Shown here one piece after another: positions 6,222 to 13,473 of a stretch of 18,557 nucleotides of DNA; the stretch's first letter is position 1; the number at the start of each line of letters is the position of its first letter. The notes under the pieces were generated by a model. It did no database searches and had not been told where the DNA came from. It saw only the letters and a program-made list of their open reading frames with translations. Source of the DNA: DSAR01 sp034437315. Lineage in GTDB: Bacteria > Chloroflexota > Anaerolineae > B4-G1. The stretch lies in assembly GCA_034437315.1 (NCBI GenBank), contig DAOTUC010000262.1, positions 1 to 18,557 of the forward strand. Direction: 5' to 3'. A program made the translations under genes and the position numbers.

Positions 6222-6431
6222 TTAATACTGATACCGATTCTCTTCTCGTCGCAAGCGCTTTTTCTCTTTCCGGATAGCCTTAAGGCGCGCGCGACGGCGT
6301 TGCTCGCTTTTAGAAACAAAGAAACGCTTTTTCTTGACATCGCTCAAGACGCGATCTCTGGTCACACGCTTACGAAAACGACGGAGCAAACTCTCTTGAG
6401 TCTCTCCCGATCGAAGAACAACTTTTGTCAC
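6222..6431 (-). CDS. rpsU: Small ribosomal subunit protein bS21
   Basis: The protein has 69 residues. bS21 binds the 30S platform near the anti-Shine-Dalgarno end of 16S rRNA and aids initiation. The N-terminus VVLRSGETQESLLRRFRKRV, followed by LSDVKKKRFFVSKSEQRRR and a basic KAIRKEKKRLRREEN tail, is characteristic. The start is GTG at 6431, eight bases after AGGAGGTG. It begins 47 bases after the stop of the DksA-like gene and is probably co-transcribed with it. The classical rpsU-dnaG-rpoD linkage is not present, and rpoD lies elsewhere in this window. Confidence 0.93.
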   Translation of the reverse strand: MTKVVLRSGETQESLLRRFRKRVTRDRVLSDVKKKRFFVSKSEQRRRARLKAIRKEKKRLRREENRYQY

Positions 6432-6478
6432 CTATATTCACCTCCTCTCTTTATCGTCAAAATCATCCACAATGAAAA

Positions 6479-6792
6479 CTAACGTCCATCGGCCCGCGCA
6501 CACGCAATGCACAGACGGGCGTCGGGCAATACCAACAAGCGATCAGCGTGGATCGGTTTTCCACATCGCTCGCATACCCCAACATGTCCCTCTCGAGACA
6601 GTGAATGTTCAATTTTTTCTTTTCTCTTCTTTAGCTGTTGCAATAACGTATGGTCCATCTCCCAACGGGTCACGGACGGAGCGCCTGTCCCCAGTCCATA
6701 CTCCGGCTTTTCTTTCAAACTTTTTCCAGCGCGACGATCTGTTCATTTAACTGAACTAACTCTCGCCGCAAATTTTCTGTTCTACCGTCCAA
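6479..6792 (-). CDS. TraR/DksA-type C4 zinc-finger protein, reading frame broken near residue 24
   Basis: The 3' part (6479-6718) encodes 79 residues with a helical stretch DHTLLQQLKKRKEKIEHSL and the zinc finger CERCGKPI...LCIAC, the DksA/TraR signature. These proteins bind the RNA polymerase secondary channel and modulate initiation. Alone it lacks the N-terminal coiled-coil arm. That arm is present just upstream in another frame: starting at TTG 6792 (after AGGTGA) it reads DGRTENLRRELVQLNEQIVALEKV, then TGA. Adding one A to the A5 run (plus-strand T5 at 6721-6725) joins the two frames into a normal-sized protein of about 104 residues. The gene is a frameshift mutant, carries a sequence error, or uses -1 slippage. 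rpsU follows. Confidence 0.75.
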
Positions 6793-7172
6793 TAAGATCA
6801 CCTGCCAAAACAATAGGCCTGGCACACGCAGCAACCCTTCTGAGCCTAGTGTGGCCAGGCCTACACAACTATCTAGACCTAAGGCAAGCCCACGATAACA
6901 TCACCCCACCAGAGCGAATAATCAGGATGAAGTTATAGTTTGGACGGCCTTATGAATGGAAAATCGCAAAAGATTGACGAATCAGGCCTCTCTCCCCCCC
7001 ATCAAGAAAAATCGGGAGTTCCTCCGCCTACACGATCTCCACAGGCAACGGCTGCCAAATAAAACGACGCTTCCAACACAAGCGCGCCCGATCCTTGATT
7101 TAACGAACAAGCGCGCACAGCCAACGTCACTGTCAATTCTATATTGCAACAACATATAACGTTCCGATAGAT
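6793..7172. other. Long leader/intergenic region upstream of the DksA-like gene
   Basis: No gene is supported in these 380 bases. They contain the terminator-like hairpin next to the DksA-like start, a C7 run at 6994-7000, and a 10-bp direct repeat ACAAGCGCGC at 7078-7087 and 7107-7116. If the minus-strand promoter at 7173-7178 is real, most of this is a 5' leader of about 370 bases. Short open frames on either strand lack ribosome-binding sites and family resemblance. Confidence 0.4.
6805..6863 (-). terminator. Terminator-like hairpin just upstream of the DksA-like gene
   Basis: On the minus strand TAGGCCTGGCCACAC (6863-6849) pairs with GTGTGCCAGGCCTA (6827-6814) with one bulged base, and is followed by TTGTTTTGG. 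The orientation fits a terminator or attenuator of the leader. The U-tract is interrupted, so its efficiency is uncertain. The stem ends about 20 bases before the proposed TTG start. Confidence 0.45.
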
Positions 7173-7178
7173 ATTATA
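7173..7178 (-). promoter_or_regulatory. Extended -10 promoter for the DksA-like/rpsU transcript
   Basis: The minus strand reads TGATATAAT, an extended -10 (TGnTATAAT), with TTGCTT as a weak -35 at a 17-base spacing. It points toward the DksA-like gene about 370 bases away and diverges from the glmU promoter. Confidence 0.45.
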
Positions 7179-7272
7179 TCACAAAACACGCTATCAAGCA
7201 ACCAAAAATCACAAACCGCCCGACCGAGCCGCCTTTTCGCGTTCTTCCTGATCGATGCGTCTGTCTCCCAAT

Positions 7273-7300
7273 TTGCAGCGCTGCCATAATGTGCTATCAT
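7273..7300 (+). promoter_or_regulatory. Candidate promoter for glmU
   Basis: TTGCAG at 7273-7278 and TATCAT at 7295-7300 are separated by 16 bases and lie about 50 bases before the glmU ATG. The -10 matches five of six consensus bases and the -35 is weaker. Confidence 0.4.
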
Positions 7301-7353
7301 AGTCCTTCCCCGCCCTTCATCACCACCTATGAGAAAACAGGAGGAAAAAAGCG

Positions 7354-8583
7354 ATGAGAACAGCGACTATTATTTTAACCCAGGACGCAGAGGCCAGAAT
7401 GGCGTCTGCCCTTTCGCTGGCTATGCACTCCCTGCTCGGTCGTCTGTTAGTCGTCCACGTCATTGAGACCGCGCGATCCATCAGCGGCGACGTGACGGTG
7501 CTGGCGAGCGACGACGACGTAAGCGCCCTCGCGAACGTCACCGACGTGACAATCAAAGGCCCAGGCTTATCAGCGCAACACGTCATCCCGGCCCGGAGCG
7601 ACCTGGCGCTCGTCATCCACGCCAACGCCCCGCTCGTGACCGGGGTATCGTTGCAACGACTGATCGAAGAACAGCGGTCGAATATCAATCCCATCACCGT
7701 GCTTGGCCCGCCTCCGAGTTCGGCCGCGAACGTGCAACACGCCCAGGCTTGCGCCTACTGCTTCGACGCTGATTGGTTCCGCGCCCACGCTGATCCCTTG
7801 CTACACGAAGGAGATGCACGCGAGTTAATGCGCATCGCTACAGACGAAGGCGCCCCGACGACGACGTTAGTCAGCGACGACCCCGACGAACGCCTGAGAA
7901 TCCGCACCCGCGTCGACCTGGCCCGCGCGGAGGCCGCCCTACGCCGTCGCATCAACGAGCAATGGATGTTATCCGGCGTGACGATGATCGATCCGGCAAC
8001 GACCTACGTCGAACCCGGCGTGATCATCGGGCGGGATACCGTCATCTATCCCAACACCCACCTGCGCGGCGCAACGCGCGTCGGCGCCGATTGCGCCATC
8101 GGCCCTAACACCATCATCAAGGATTGCCAGATCGGCGACCGTTGCCGGGTGCTGGCCTCGGTTCTCGAACGGGCGGTGATGGAGGACGAGGCGGACGTCG
8201 GCCCATTCAGCCATCTGCGGAAGGGGGCTCGATTATGTCGAGGCGCGCATATGGGCAACTTCGGCGAGGTCAAAAACGCTACCCTGGGACCCGGCGCTAA
8301 AATGGGTCATTTCAGCTACCTGGGCGACGTTGAGGTCGGGAAAGGGGTGAACATCGGCGCAGGGACCATCACCTGCAACTACGACGGGGCGCGCAAGCAT
8401 CCCACGGTGATTGAGGCGCAGGCCTTCATCGGTTCGGGATCGATGCTCGTCGCGCCGGTTCGTATTGGGGAACGGGCCAAGACCGGCGCCGGATCGGTGG
8501 TCACCCACGACGTACCCGCCGATTCGGTAGCCTATGGCGTGCCCGCTCGGATCAAGTCGAGACAATCGAAAAATAGGAGATGA
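7354..8583 (+). CDS. glmU: GlmU-like protein: intact acetyltransferase half, degenerate uridyltransferase half
   Basis: The protein has 409 residues; bifunctional GlmU is usually about 450. The C-terminal left-handed beta-helix (about 205-400) begins GVTMIDPATTYVEPGVIIG and carries RKGARL, GNFGEVKN, the catalytic-type His319 in GHFSYLGD, and NIGAGTITCNYDG. It should therefore acetylate glucosamine-1-phosphate. The N-terminal Rossmann-type half aligns with GlmU (HVIETAR kept) but has lost the nucleotide loop LAAGxGTRM (here LTQDAEARM). The Lys of the PK pair is Leu22, and the metal-binding Asp of GDVPL is Asn91. UDP-GlcNAc synthesis by this half is unlikely. ATG at 7354 follows AGGAGG. A separate uridyltransferase would be needed, or the substrate differs. 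Confidence 0.85.
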   Translation: MRTATIILTQDAEARMASALSLAMHSLLGRLLVVHVIETARSISGDVTVLASDDDVSALANVTDVTIKGPGLSAQHVIPARSDLALVIHANAPLVTGVSLQRLIEEQRSNINPITVLGPPPSSAANVQHAQACAYCFDADWFRAHADPLLHEGDARELMRIATDEGAPTTTLVSDDPDERLRIRTRVDLARAEAALRRRINEQWMLSGVTMIDPATTYVEPGVIIGRDTVIYPNTHLRGATRVGADCAIGPNTIIKDCQIGDRCRVLASVLERAVMEDEADVGPFSHLRKGARLCRGAHMGNFGEVKNATLGPGAKMGHFSYLGDVEVGKGVNIGAGTITCNYDGARKHPTVIEAQAFIGSGSMLVAPVRIGERAKTGAGSVVTHDVPADSVAYGVPARIKSRQSKNRR

Positions 8584-8726
8584 CCGGAGCGGGTAAAGCG
8601 AGAAGCGCCACGTCGCCGCCGCCAGCAGTTGAGAAGACAGTAGAGATCTGAGTTTTATCCAAAGCCCAGTACATACGAGGTGAGCTTTATTGGTTCCGGC
8701 TCGACCGGGATAGGGAAGGAGTTGAG

Positions 8727-9125
8727 ATGATGAGCGAATGGTCAAGAGACAGATTGGTCGCCCAGGCCATCGAGGCGCGGGCGCACGCCTACGCCCCCTA
8801 TTCCAACTATCTGGTGGGGGCAGCTATCCTGGCAGAATCCGGCCGCGTCTACACAGGCTGCAACGTCGAAAACGCCGTCTATCCCCTGTGCCTCTGCGCT
8901 GAGCGCACAGCCCTGGTCAAAGCGATATCGGAAGGGGAACGGGCGTTCGTGGCCCTGGCCGTCGTCACCGAGAACGGCGGCGCGCCCTGCGGCGCGTGTC
9001 GCCAGACCTTGCGCGAATTCGGCGCGCACATCGTGGTGCTGATCGCTGACACCGACGGCGACTACCGGGAGACGACGGTCTCCGCGTTACTGCCGGACAG
9101 CTTCAGCGCCTCCGACCTAGATTAA
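8727..9125 (+). CDS. cdd: Cytidine deaminase, homotetrameric type
   Basis: Cytosolic zinc enzyme of pyrimidine salvage that converts (deoxy)cytidine to (deoxy)uridine. The 132-residue length fits the small tetrameric class. Zinc ligands and the catalytic Glu are in CAERTA (Cys57, Glu59) and PCGACRQ (Cys88, Cys91). TGCNVENA supplies substrate contacts and YAPYSNYLVGAAI is the typical N-terminal motif. The first ATG at 8727 (an adjacent ATG follows) has AGGAG five bases upstream. The gene lies 143 bases after glmU and 13 bases before the SLC13-type permease. It is probably co-transcribed with the permease and rsmG, although there is no obvious metabolic link. Confidence 0.95.
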   Translation: MMSEWSRDRLVAQAIEARAHAYAPYSNYLVGAAILAESGRVYTGCNVENAVYPLCLCAERTALVKAISEGERAFVALAVVTENGGAPCGACRQTLREFGAHIVVLIADTDGDYRETTVSALLPDSFSASDLD

Positions 9126-9138
9126 AGGAGAGCGACAA

Positions 9139-10914
9139 ATGGGTATCACAATACAAATCGCCCTGTTATTGGGCGTCTTAATCGCGGCGATCATCCTCTT
9201 CTCCATCGAAAAAATCCCGGCCGAGGTGACCGCGCTGGGTCTCTTGCTTTTCCTGGTCTTGACCAACCTCTTGCCAGCGGAGCAAGCGTTCGCCGGATTT
9301 AGCAGCGACGTCGTCATCATGATGTTTGGTCTATTGATCTTAATGGCGGCCCTGGAACGCACCGGCGTGACCGATTACGTCAGACGCCTGATTCTGCGCC
9401 GGATTGATTCCAGCCCGCTTCAATTGCTGATCCTGGTGATGGTCGCCGCGGTGACGATAGGGGCATTTATGAGCAACACGGCCGCCACCGCCTTCTTCTT
9501 GCCCATCGTCATCGGGCTGGCCCGCCGCCAGAAATTAAGCCCGGCCAAGTTTCTGATGCCGCTGGCCTTCGCCTCGATCTTAGCCAGCTCTATCACGCTG
9601 ATTGGGACATCCACAAACATCGTCGTCAGTGGGATGATGACCAATTACGGTTTGCAGGCCATCCGGATGTTCGAATTGACGCCGGTCGGATTGCCCATCG
9701 CAGCGGTCGGCCTACTCTATATGATCCTGCTCGGCCGCCACCTCGTTCCAGACCGCATCCCGCCCGACGAGATGATAGATAGCACTCGGCTGTACCTTTC
9801 GGAGATTCTCGTCCCCAAAGATTCCTCTCTGGTCGGGCAGACGCTGTCGCAGGCGAGGTTGGGATCTGACCTGGACTTAAAGGTGTTGCGTATCGTTCGG
9901 GAAGGTTCACGCTACGTCATCCCGCGCGCCGTGACGCAGTTGCAGGCGGGCGACGTCCTGCTGGTCGAAGGCAAACGCGCGAATATTCTACAGGTCGAGG
10001 AGCGAGAGGGGGTAGATATTCGAGCCGAGGTCAAGTTTTCCATACCAGATCTGGAAAGCGGTGATATTGCGTTGACTGAGGTCATCCTCCTGCCAGGATC
10101 GCCTCTGATCGGGCGTACGTTGAAGGGCGTCAATTTTCGGAATCGTTATAACTTACAGGTTCTAGCGATCAATCACTACAGCGAGATGTTCGTCCGAAAG
10201 ATGAGCCAGATTCGTTTGAGGACGGCGGACGTGTTGGTGGTCCAGGGAGATCACCAGCAAATTGAGATGTTAGAGAGACAAGGTCTCTTTCGGATACTGG
10301 GATCGGAGGATAAAAGTCGCCCCAAGCGGAAACGGGCGCCTATCGCTATGGGGATCTTTGTCGGGGTATTGGCTATGATGACTTTCAACCTGCTGTCTCC
10401 GGCAGTCGCCATGCTGCTGGGGGCGCTGCTGGTTCTGGCGACGCGTTGCATCACGCCGGGTGAGGCGTACAACCGGATCAACTGGACCGTTTTGCTCATT
10501 ATCGCCGCTATGCTAGGGTTGGGCGCGGCGATGGAAACGACAGGTACAGCTCACTTCCTGGCGAGTCAGGTCACCAGACTCGTGGGCGCATCAAATCCGG
10601 TGTTATTGCTATCCGTCTTTTTCCTTATGACGGTCCTCCTCACGCAGCCGATGTCCAATCAGGCGGCGGCGGCGGTCGTGTTGCCGGTGGCGATACAGAC
10701 AGCCGAGCAGATGACGCTCAATCCTCGCCCCTTCGCCATTATCATCGCCCTGGCAGCCAGCTGTTCTTTCCTGACGCCGCTGGAACCGGCCTGCCTGTTG
10801 GTATATGGGCCAGGCCATTACCAGTTTTCCGACTTCCCCAAGGTTGGGTTGATATTGAGCGTGTTGGTCTATCTCATCGCCATTCTGTTGACGCCCTGGT
10901 TATGGCCGTTTTGA
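9139..10914 (+). CDS. SLC13/DASS-type anion permease with two RCK_C domains
   Basis: An inner-membrane protein of 591 residues. The first hydrophobic half (1-205) contains SNTAATA (112-118) and LIGTSTNIVVSG, hallmarks of the SLC13 (divalent anion:Na+ symporter) family. Two cytosolic RCK_C/TrkA_C-like domains follow at about 217-280 and 312-385, with GDVLLVEG and ADVLVVQG strands. The second membrane half has the inverted-repeat counterpart MSNQAAAAVVLPVA and the conserved end LTPLEPACLLVYGPG. Permeases of this architecture include sulfate and dicarboxylate transporters; the substrate cannot be told here. ATG at 9139 follows AGGAGA and lies 13 bases after cdd. rsmG follows after 45 bases. Confidence 0.9.
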   Translation: MGITIQIALLLGVLIAAIILFSIEKIPAEVTALGLLLFLVLTNLLPAEQAFAGFSSDVVIMMFGLLILMAALERTGVTDYVRRLILRRIDSSPLQLLILVMVAAVTIGAFMSNTAATAFFLPIVIGLARRQKLSPAKFLMPLAFASILASSITLIGTSTNIVVSGMMTNYGLQAIRMFELTPVGLPIAAVGLLYMILLGRHLVPDRIPPDEMIDSTRLYLSEILVPKDSSLVGQTLSQARLGSDLDLKVLRIVREGSRYVIPRAVTQLQAGDVLLVEGKRANILQVEEREGVDIRAEVKFSIPDLESGDIALTEVILLPGSPLIGRTLKGVNFRNRYNLQVLAINHYSEMFVRKMSQIRLRTADVLVVQGDHQQIEMLERQGLFRILGSEDKSRPKRKRAPIAMGIFVGVLAMMTFNLLSPAVAMLLGALLVLATRCITPGEAYNRINWTVLLIIAAMLGLGAAMETTGTAHFLASQVTRLVGASNPVLLLSVFFLMTVLLTQPMSNQAAAAVVLPVAIQTAEQMTLNPRPFAIIIALAASCSFLTPLEPACLLVYGPGHYQFSDFPKVGLILSVLVYLIAILLTPWLWPF

Positions 10915-10959
10915 TGCTCGCCCGAATCTGGACGCGACGACGTAAGGATAGGTATTGAA

Positions 10960-11679
10960 ATGATGGAATCGCTGATTATAGGCGCGCGCAATCTGAATAT
11001 CAAGCTGACCGACAAGCATCTGAACGCTTTCGAGACCTGTTACCGGGAATTGATGGCCTGGAATGAGCGTTTCAACCTGACAGCCATCACCGATCACGAG
11101 GGGGTGTTGATCCGCCACTTCCTGGATTCGCTGTCATGTCTCAAGGCGTTTCCCCAGGGAAAATTGGCCGACGGGGCGCGGGTGATCGACGTAGGAAGCG
11201 GAGCCGGGTTTCCGGGCCTGCCGCTCAAGATCGTGCGCCCGGAGATCCGGCTGACGCTCCTGGAGGCGACGCACAAAAAGGTGACGTTCCTGGAGCACAT
11301 TGCGCACGTCTTGCAATTGCAGCAGGTCGAGATGATACACGGGCGAGCGGAGACTCTGGGGCAGGACCCAACCCATCGGGAGCGGTACGACGTCGTACTG
11401 GCCCGCGCTGTGGCCGATATGCCCACCCTGGTGGAGTACCTATTGCCGCTGACGCGAATCGGCGGCGTCTCCATCGCACAGAAAGGGCACACCGCAGCGG
11501 CCGAGACCCAGCGGGCGGAGACCGCCATTGAGACGTTGGGCGGTCGCTTGCGGCAGTTGACGCCGGTGGAATTGCGCGGCCTGGCCGAAACCCGCTACCT
11601 GGTCATTCTGGACAAGACGGCGAGCACACCGGATAAATATCCTCGCCGCCCCGGCATGCCCCAAAAACGCCCGCTGTAG
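10960..11679 (+). CDS. rsmG: 16S rRNA (guanine-N7)-methyltransferase RsmG (GidB)
   Basis: The protein has 239 residues. It methylates N7 of G527 in 16S rRNA (E. coli numbering) using S-adenosylmethionine. The N-terminal helical part has the family signature WNERFNLTAIT and HFLDSL. The SAM motif is RVIDVGSGAGFPGLPL (74-89), followed by LTLLEATHKKVTFLEH and DVVLARAVA. The C-terminal tail is rich in Pro and Arg. The ATG at 10960 is followed by a second ATG, and AAGGATAGG lies upstream. It converges with recF across a 14-base gap holding a 6-bp TCGGTA/TACCGA stem without a T-tract. rsmG is not beside mnmG or parA as in many bacteria. Confidence 0.94.
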   Translation: MMESLIIGARNLNIKLTDKHLNAFETCYRELMAWNERFNLTAITDHEGVLIRHFLDSLSCLKAFPQGKLADGARVIDVGSGAGFPGLPLKIVRPEIRLTLLEATHKKVTFLEHIAHVLQLQQVEMIHGRAETLGQDPTHRERYDVVLARAVADMPTLVEYLLPLTRIGGVSIAQKGHTAAAETQRAETAIETLGGRLRQLTPVELRGLAETRYLVILDKTASTPDKYPRRPGMPQKRPL

Positions 11680-11693
11680 GTCGGTATACCAAT

Positions 11694-12977
11694 CTACCGA
11701 TTCACTAACCTACCGAGTTCGACTTCCCACAGGACGGCCCGTTTGCGAAAGTCGGGGCTGAACATCTCCAGGTCTGTGGCGGTGAGCAGCCCTTGCTCCA
11801 CGCTTTCGAGTTGATCCAGCAGGTAGCGGCGTCGCGATGCATCCAGTTCGGCCAGCACCTCGTCCAGCAAGAGCACGGGGCTTTCATTCGTCACGGCCCG
11901 CATCCACGCCAGTTCGGCCAGCTTGAGCGAGAGGACGGCTGTGCGCTGTTGCCCCCGCGATCCGTAGGTGCGTAGATCCACCTCGTGGGTCCCGTGGATG
12001 GGACTGCCGGCGACGAAGGTCATCTCGTCCCGGTGGGGGCCGACGGTCGTCATGCCCCGCATAATCTCCTCCCGGCGTTTGCTTTCGAGCGTCTCCCGAA
12101 ACGCGGTGATCAGTTCTTCCTCGTCAATCCCGGCGCCGGCCTCATTTTCGACCCCATTTTCAACCGCTTCAACGTCAAAAGCGGCGGGCGGCTCGGCCAG
12201 CGTCGAGAGGCGGAGGCCAATCTGGTAATCCCGATTGGGCGGCGCGCTGGGGTCGAAGCTGGGCTGATAGTCCAGGCGCAACCATTCTATCTCGCCGGTG
12301 AGCTGCTGGTGGATGCGACCGGCCCGCCGCGAGAGGGCGGCGATCAAGCGCCGGCGGGCGTTCGTCACGCGGACGCCCTGGCGCGCCAGAATCGCCTCGA
12401 AGGGCGCCAGTTGGGCCGGATTGCCGCCCTCGTCCCGCAGGTGGCGGAGCGCCGCGTTCCGCTGGCGGAGCGCGGCTTCATAATCGTCCAACGCCGTACA
12501 ATAGCCGGAATCGACCTGGCAGAGGGCGTCGTCCAGATAGCGGCGGCGACCGGCGGGGGAACCAGCGATTAAGTCCACGTCCTGGGGCATAAAGATCACG
12601 ACGTTTAACTGACCGCTGAGGTCGACGCGGCGCTTTGGGGCGCGATTGATGCGAATCGTTTTCTGCGTGCGCTCGCCGCCGTTCGCCAGGGATTTACGCT
12701 CAATGACGATCTCGATCTCCTGGGTGCGCGCCCGGTGAACGACCTCGGCCCACACGCGGGCGTAGGGCAACCCCTCATCCTCGGCCTGCCAGCGGATCAA
12801 TTCGTGATCCCGGGTAGCGAGGGGAGAGGAACCGGCGGCCAAGAGATAAATGGCCTCCAACAAACTGGTCTTCCCCTGGGCGTTTGCGCCGTAGATGAGC
12901 AGGGGGCGTTCGGGCAAGGTCAGTTCCAGGCGGGCGTAATTGCGAAAATTGGTCAAGCTCAAGTAACGGATGTGCAT
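11694..12977 (-). CDS. recF: DNA replication and repair protein RecF
   Basis: SMC-like ATPase of 427 residues that helps load RecA at gaps with RecO and RecR. Walker A is GANAQGKTS (30-38), the ABC-type signature is YGSRGQQR, and Walker B is VLLLDEVLAELD. The N-terminus MHIRYLSLTNFRNY is diagnostic. It is longer than the usual 360-380 residues, partly from a Glu/Ala-rich insertion around residues 250-285 (PPAAFDVEAVENGVENEAGAG). ATG at 12977 has no Shine-Dalgarno, and a strong promoter -10 ends seven bases before it, so the mRNA is probably leaderless. It is separate from dnaA-dnaN-gyrB, the usual recF neighbours. Confidence 0.95.
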   Translation of the reverse strand: MHIRYLSLTNFRNYARLELTLPERPLLIYGANAQGKTSLLEAIYLLAAGSSPLATRDHELIRWQAEDEGLPYARVWAEVVHRARTQEIEIVIERKSLANGGERTQKTIRINRAPKRRVDLSGQLNVVIFMPQDVDLIAGSPAGRRRYLDDALCQVDSGYCTALDDYEAALRQRNAALRHLRDEGGNPAQLAPFEAILARQGVRVTNARRRLIAALSRRAGRIHQQLTGEIEWLRLDYQPSFDPSAPPNRDYQIGLRLSTLAEPPAAFDVEAVENGVENEAGAGIDEEELITAFRETLESKRREEIMRGMTTVGPHRDEMTFVAGSPIHGTHEVDLRTYGSRGQQRTAVLSLKLAELAWMRAVTNESPVLLLDEVLAELDASRRRYLLDQLESVEQGLLTATDLEMFSPDFRKRAVLWEVELGRLVNR

Positions 12978-12984
12978 AACGGTT

Positions 12985-13012
12985 ATTGTACAAGTAAAAC
13001 GACAAATGACAA
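12985..13012 (-). promoter_or_regulatory. Promoter of recF, predicted leaderless transcript
   Basis: The minus strand has TTGTCA (13012-13007), a 16-base spacer and TACAAT (12990-12985), each matching five of six consensus bases. The -10 ends seven bases before the recF ATG, placing the start of transcription at or next to the A of the ATG. Confidence 0.6.
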
Positions 13013-13017
13013 GGTGA

Positions 13018-13312
13018 ATGGACGAGCGTAATGCGGCCCGGTTGGAAATAGATCGCCAGCGGCTCCAGCATCACGTGAGCATCTGGCCTGTGTTCGCGGT
13101 CAAGTTCCAGGTGGTTCTGGAGGCCGTGCGGGGCGTGCGCCAGCATCAATTAAGTTTCTGGGATGCCCAGATCTGGGCCGCGGCGCGCTTGAATTACGTC
13201 TCGATGGTGCTGACCGAGGACATTGGCCCTGGCGCTGTGATCCGAGGGTGTACGCTTCGTGGATCCCTTCGCGGACGATTTCCGGCCGCAAGATTTGGAG
13301 GAGAGTGAGTGA
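13018..13312 (+). pseudogene. VapC-like PIN-domain toxin remnant (N-terminally truncated, frameshifted)
   Basis: The readable frame contains QLSFWDAQIWAAARLNYVSMVLTEDIGPGAVIRG, the C-terminal half of a VapC-type PIN ribonuclease. The family pattern there is LSFWDA.I.AAA....LTED...G..I.GV.F..PF. After IRG the frame goes off-family. Shifting one base near 13246-13250 restores VRFVDPFADDFRPQDLEESE and a stop at 13310-13312. The N-terminal half with the first catalytic Asp is missing, and only about 25 unrelated residues precede the homologous part. No antitoxin gene is adjacent. It is a decayed toxin gene, a sign that a toxin-antitoxin module once sat between recF and arsR. Confidence 0.7.
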
Positions 13313-13418
13313 GCGAGAAAGCGCGATGGCGAGAGGATAGGTTTCGGAGGGGTGGTGTGGACGAAAATTGGGAAAATATGCAGGTCCTACCCTGAACGGC
13401 TCACCGATGAATCTACGG

Positions 13419-13436
13419 TTGCGCCATATGGCGCAA
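13419..13436. other. 18-bp perfect palindrome
   Basis: TTGCGCCATATGGCGCAA reads the same on both strands and is followed on the plus strand by TATT. It lies in the 161-base gap between the toxin remnant and the arsR-like gene. It could be a dimer-binding operator, or a hairpin at the 3' end of the arsR transcript, though it has no loop and no T-tract. Confidence 0.5.
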
Positions 13437-13473
13437 TATTAGGTTGAGCAGTTCTACGGACGGTGGTTTTCGC

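Noticed and set aside
6956..7159. Plus-strand open frame of 67 codons
   Set aside because: No ribosome-binding site, unusual composition, and it lies in the probable leader of the opposite-strand gene.
11681..11700. TCGGTA/TACCGA stem between convergent rsmG and recF
   Set aside because: Only six base pairs, no T-tract on either side, and it overlaps the recF stop; too weak to call a terminator.
13374..13473. tRNA or other structured RNA around the palindrome
   Set aside because: No acceptor stem, T-loop GTTCGA or CCA-like end could be found there, nor in the other gaps inspected.
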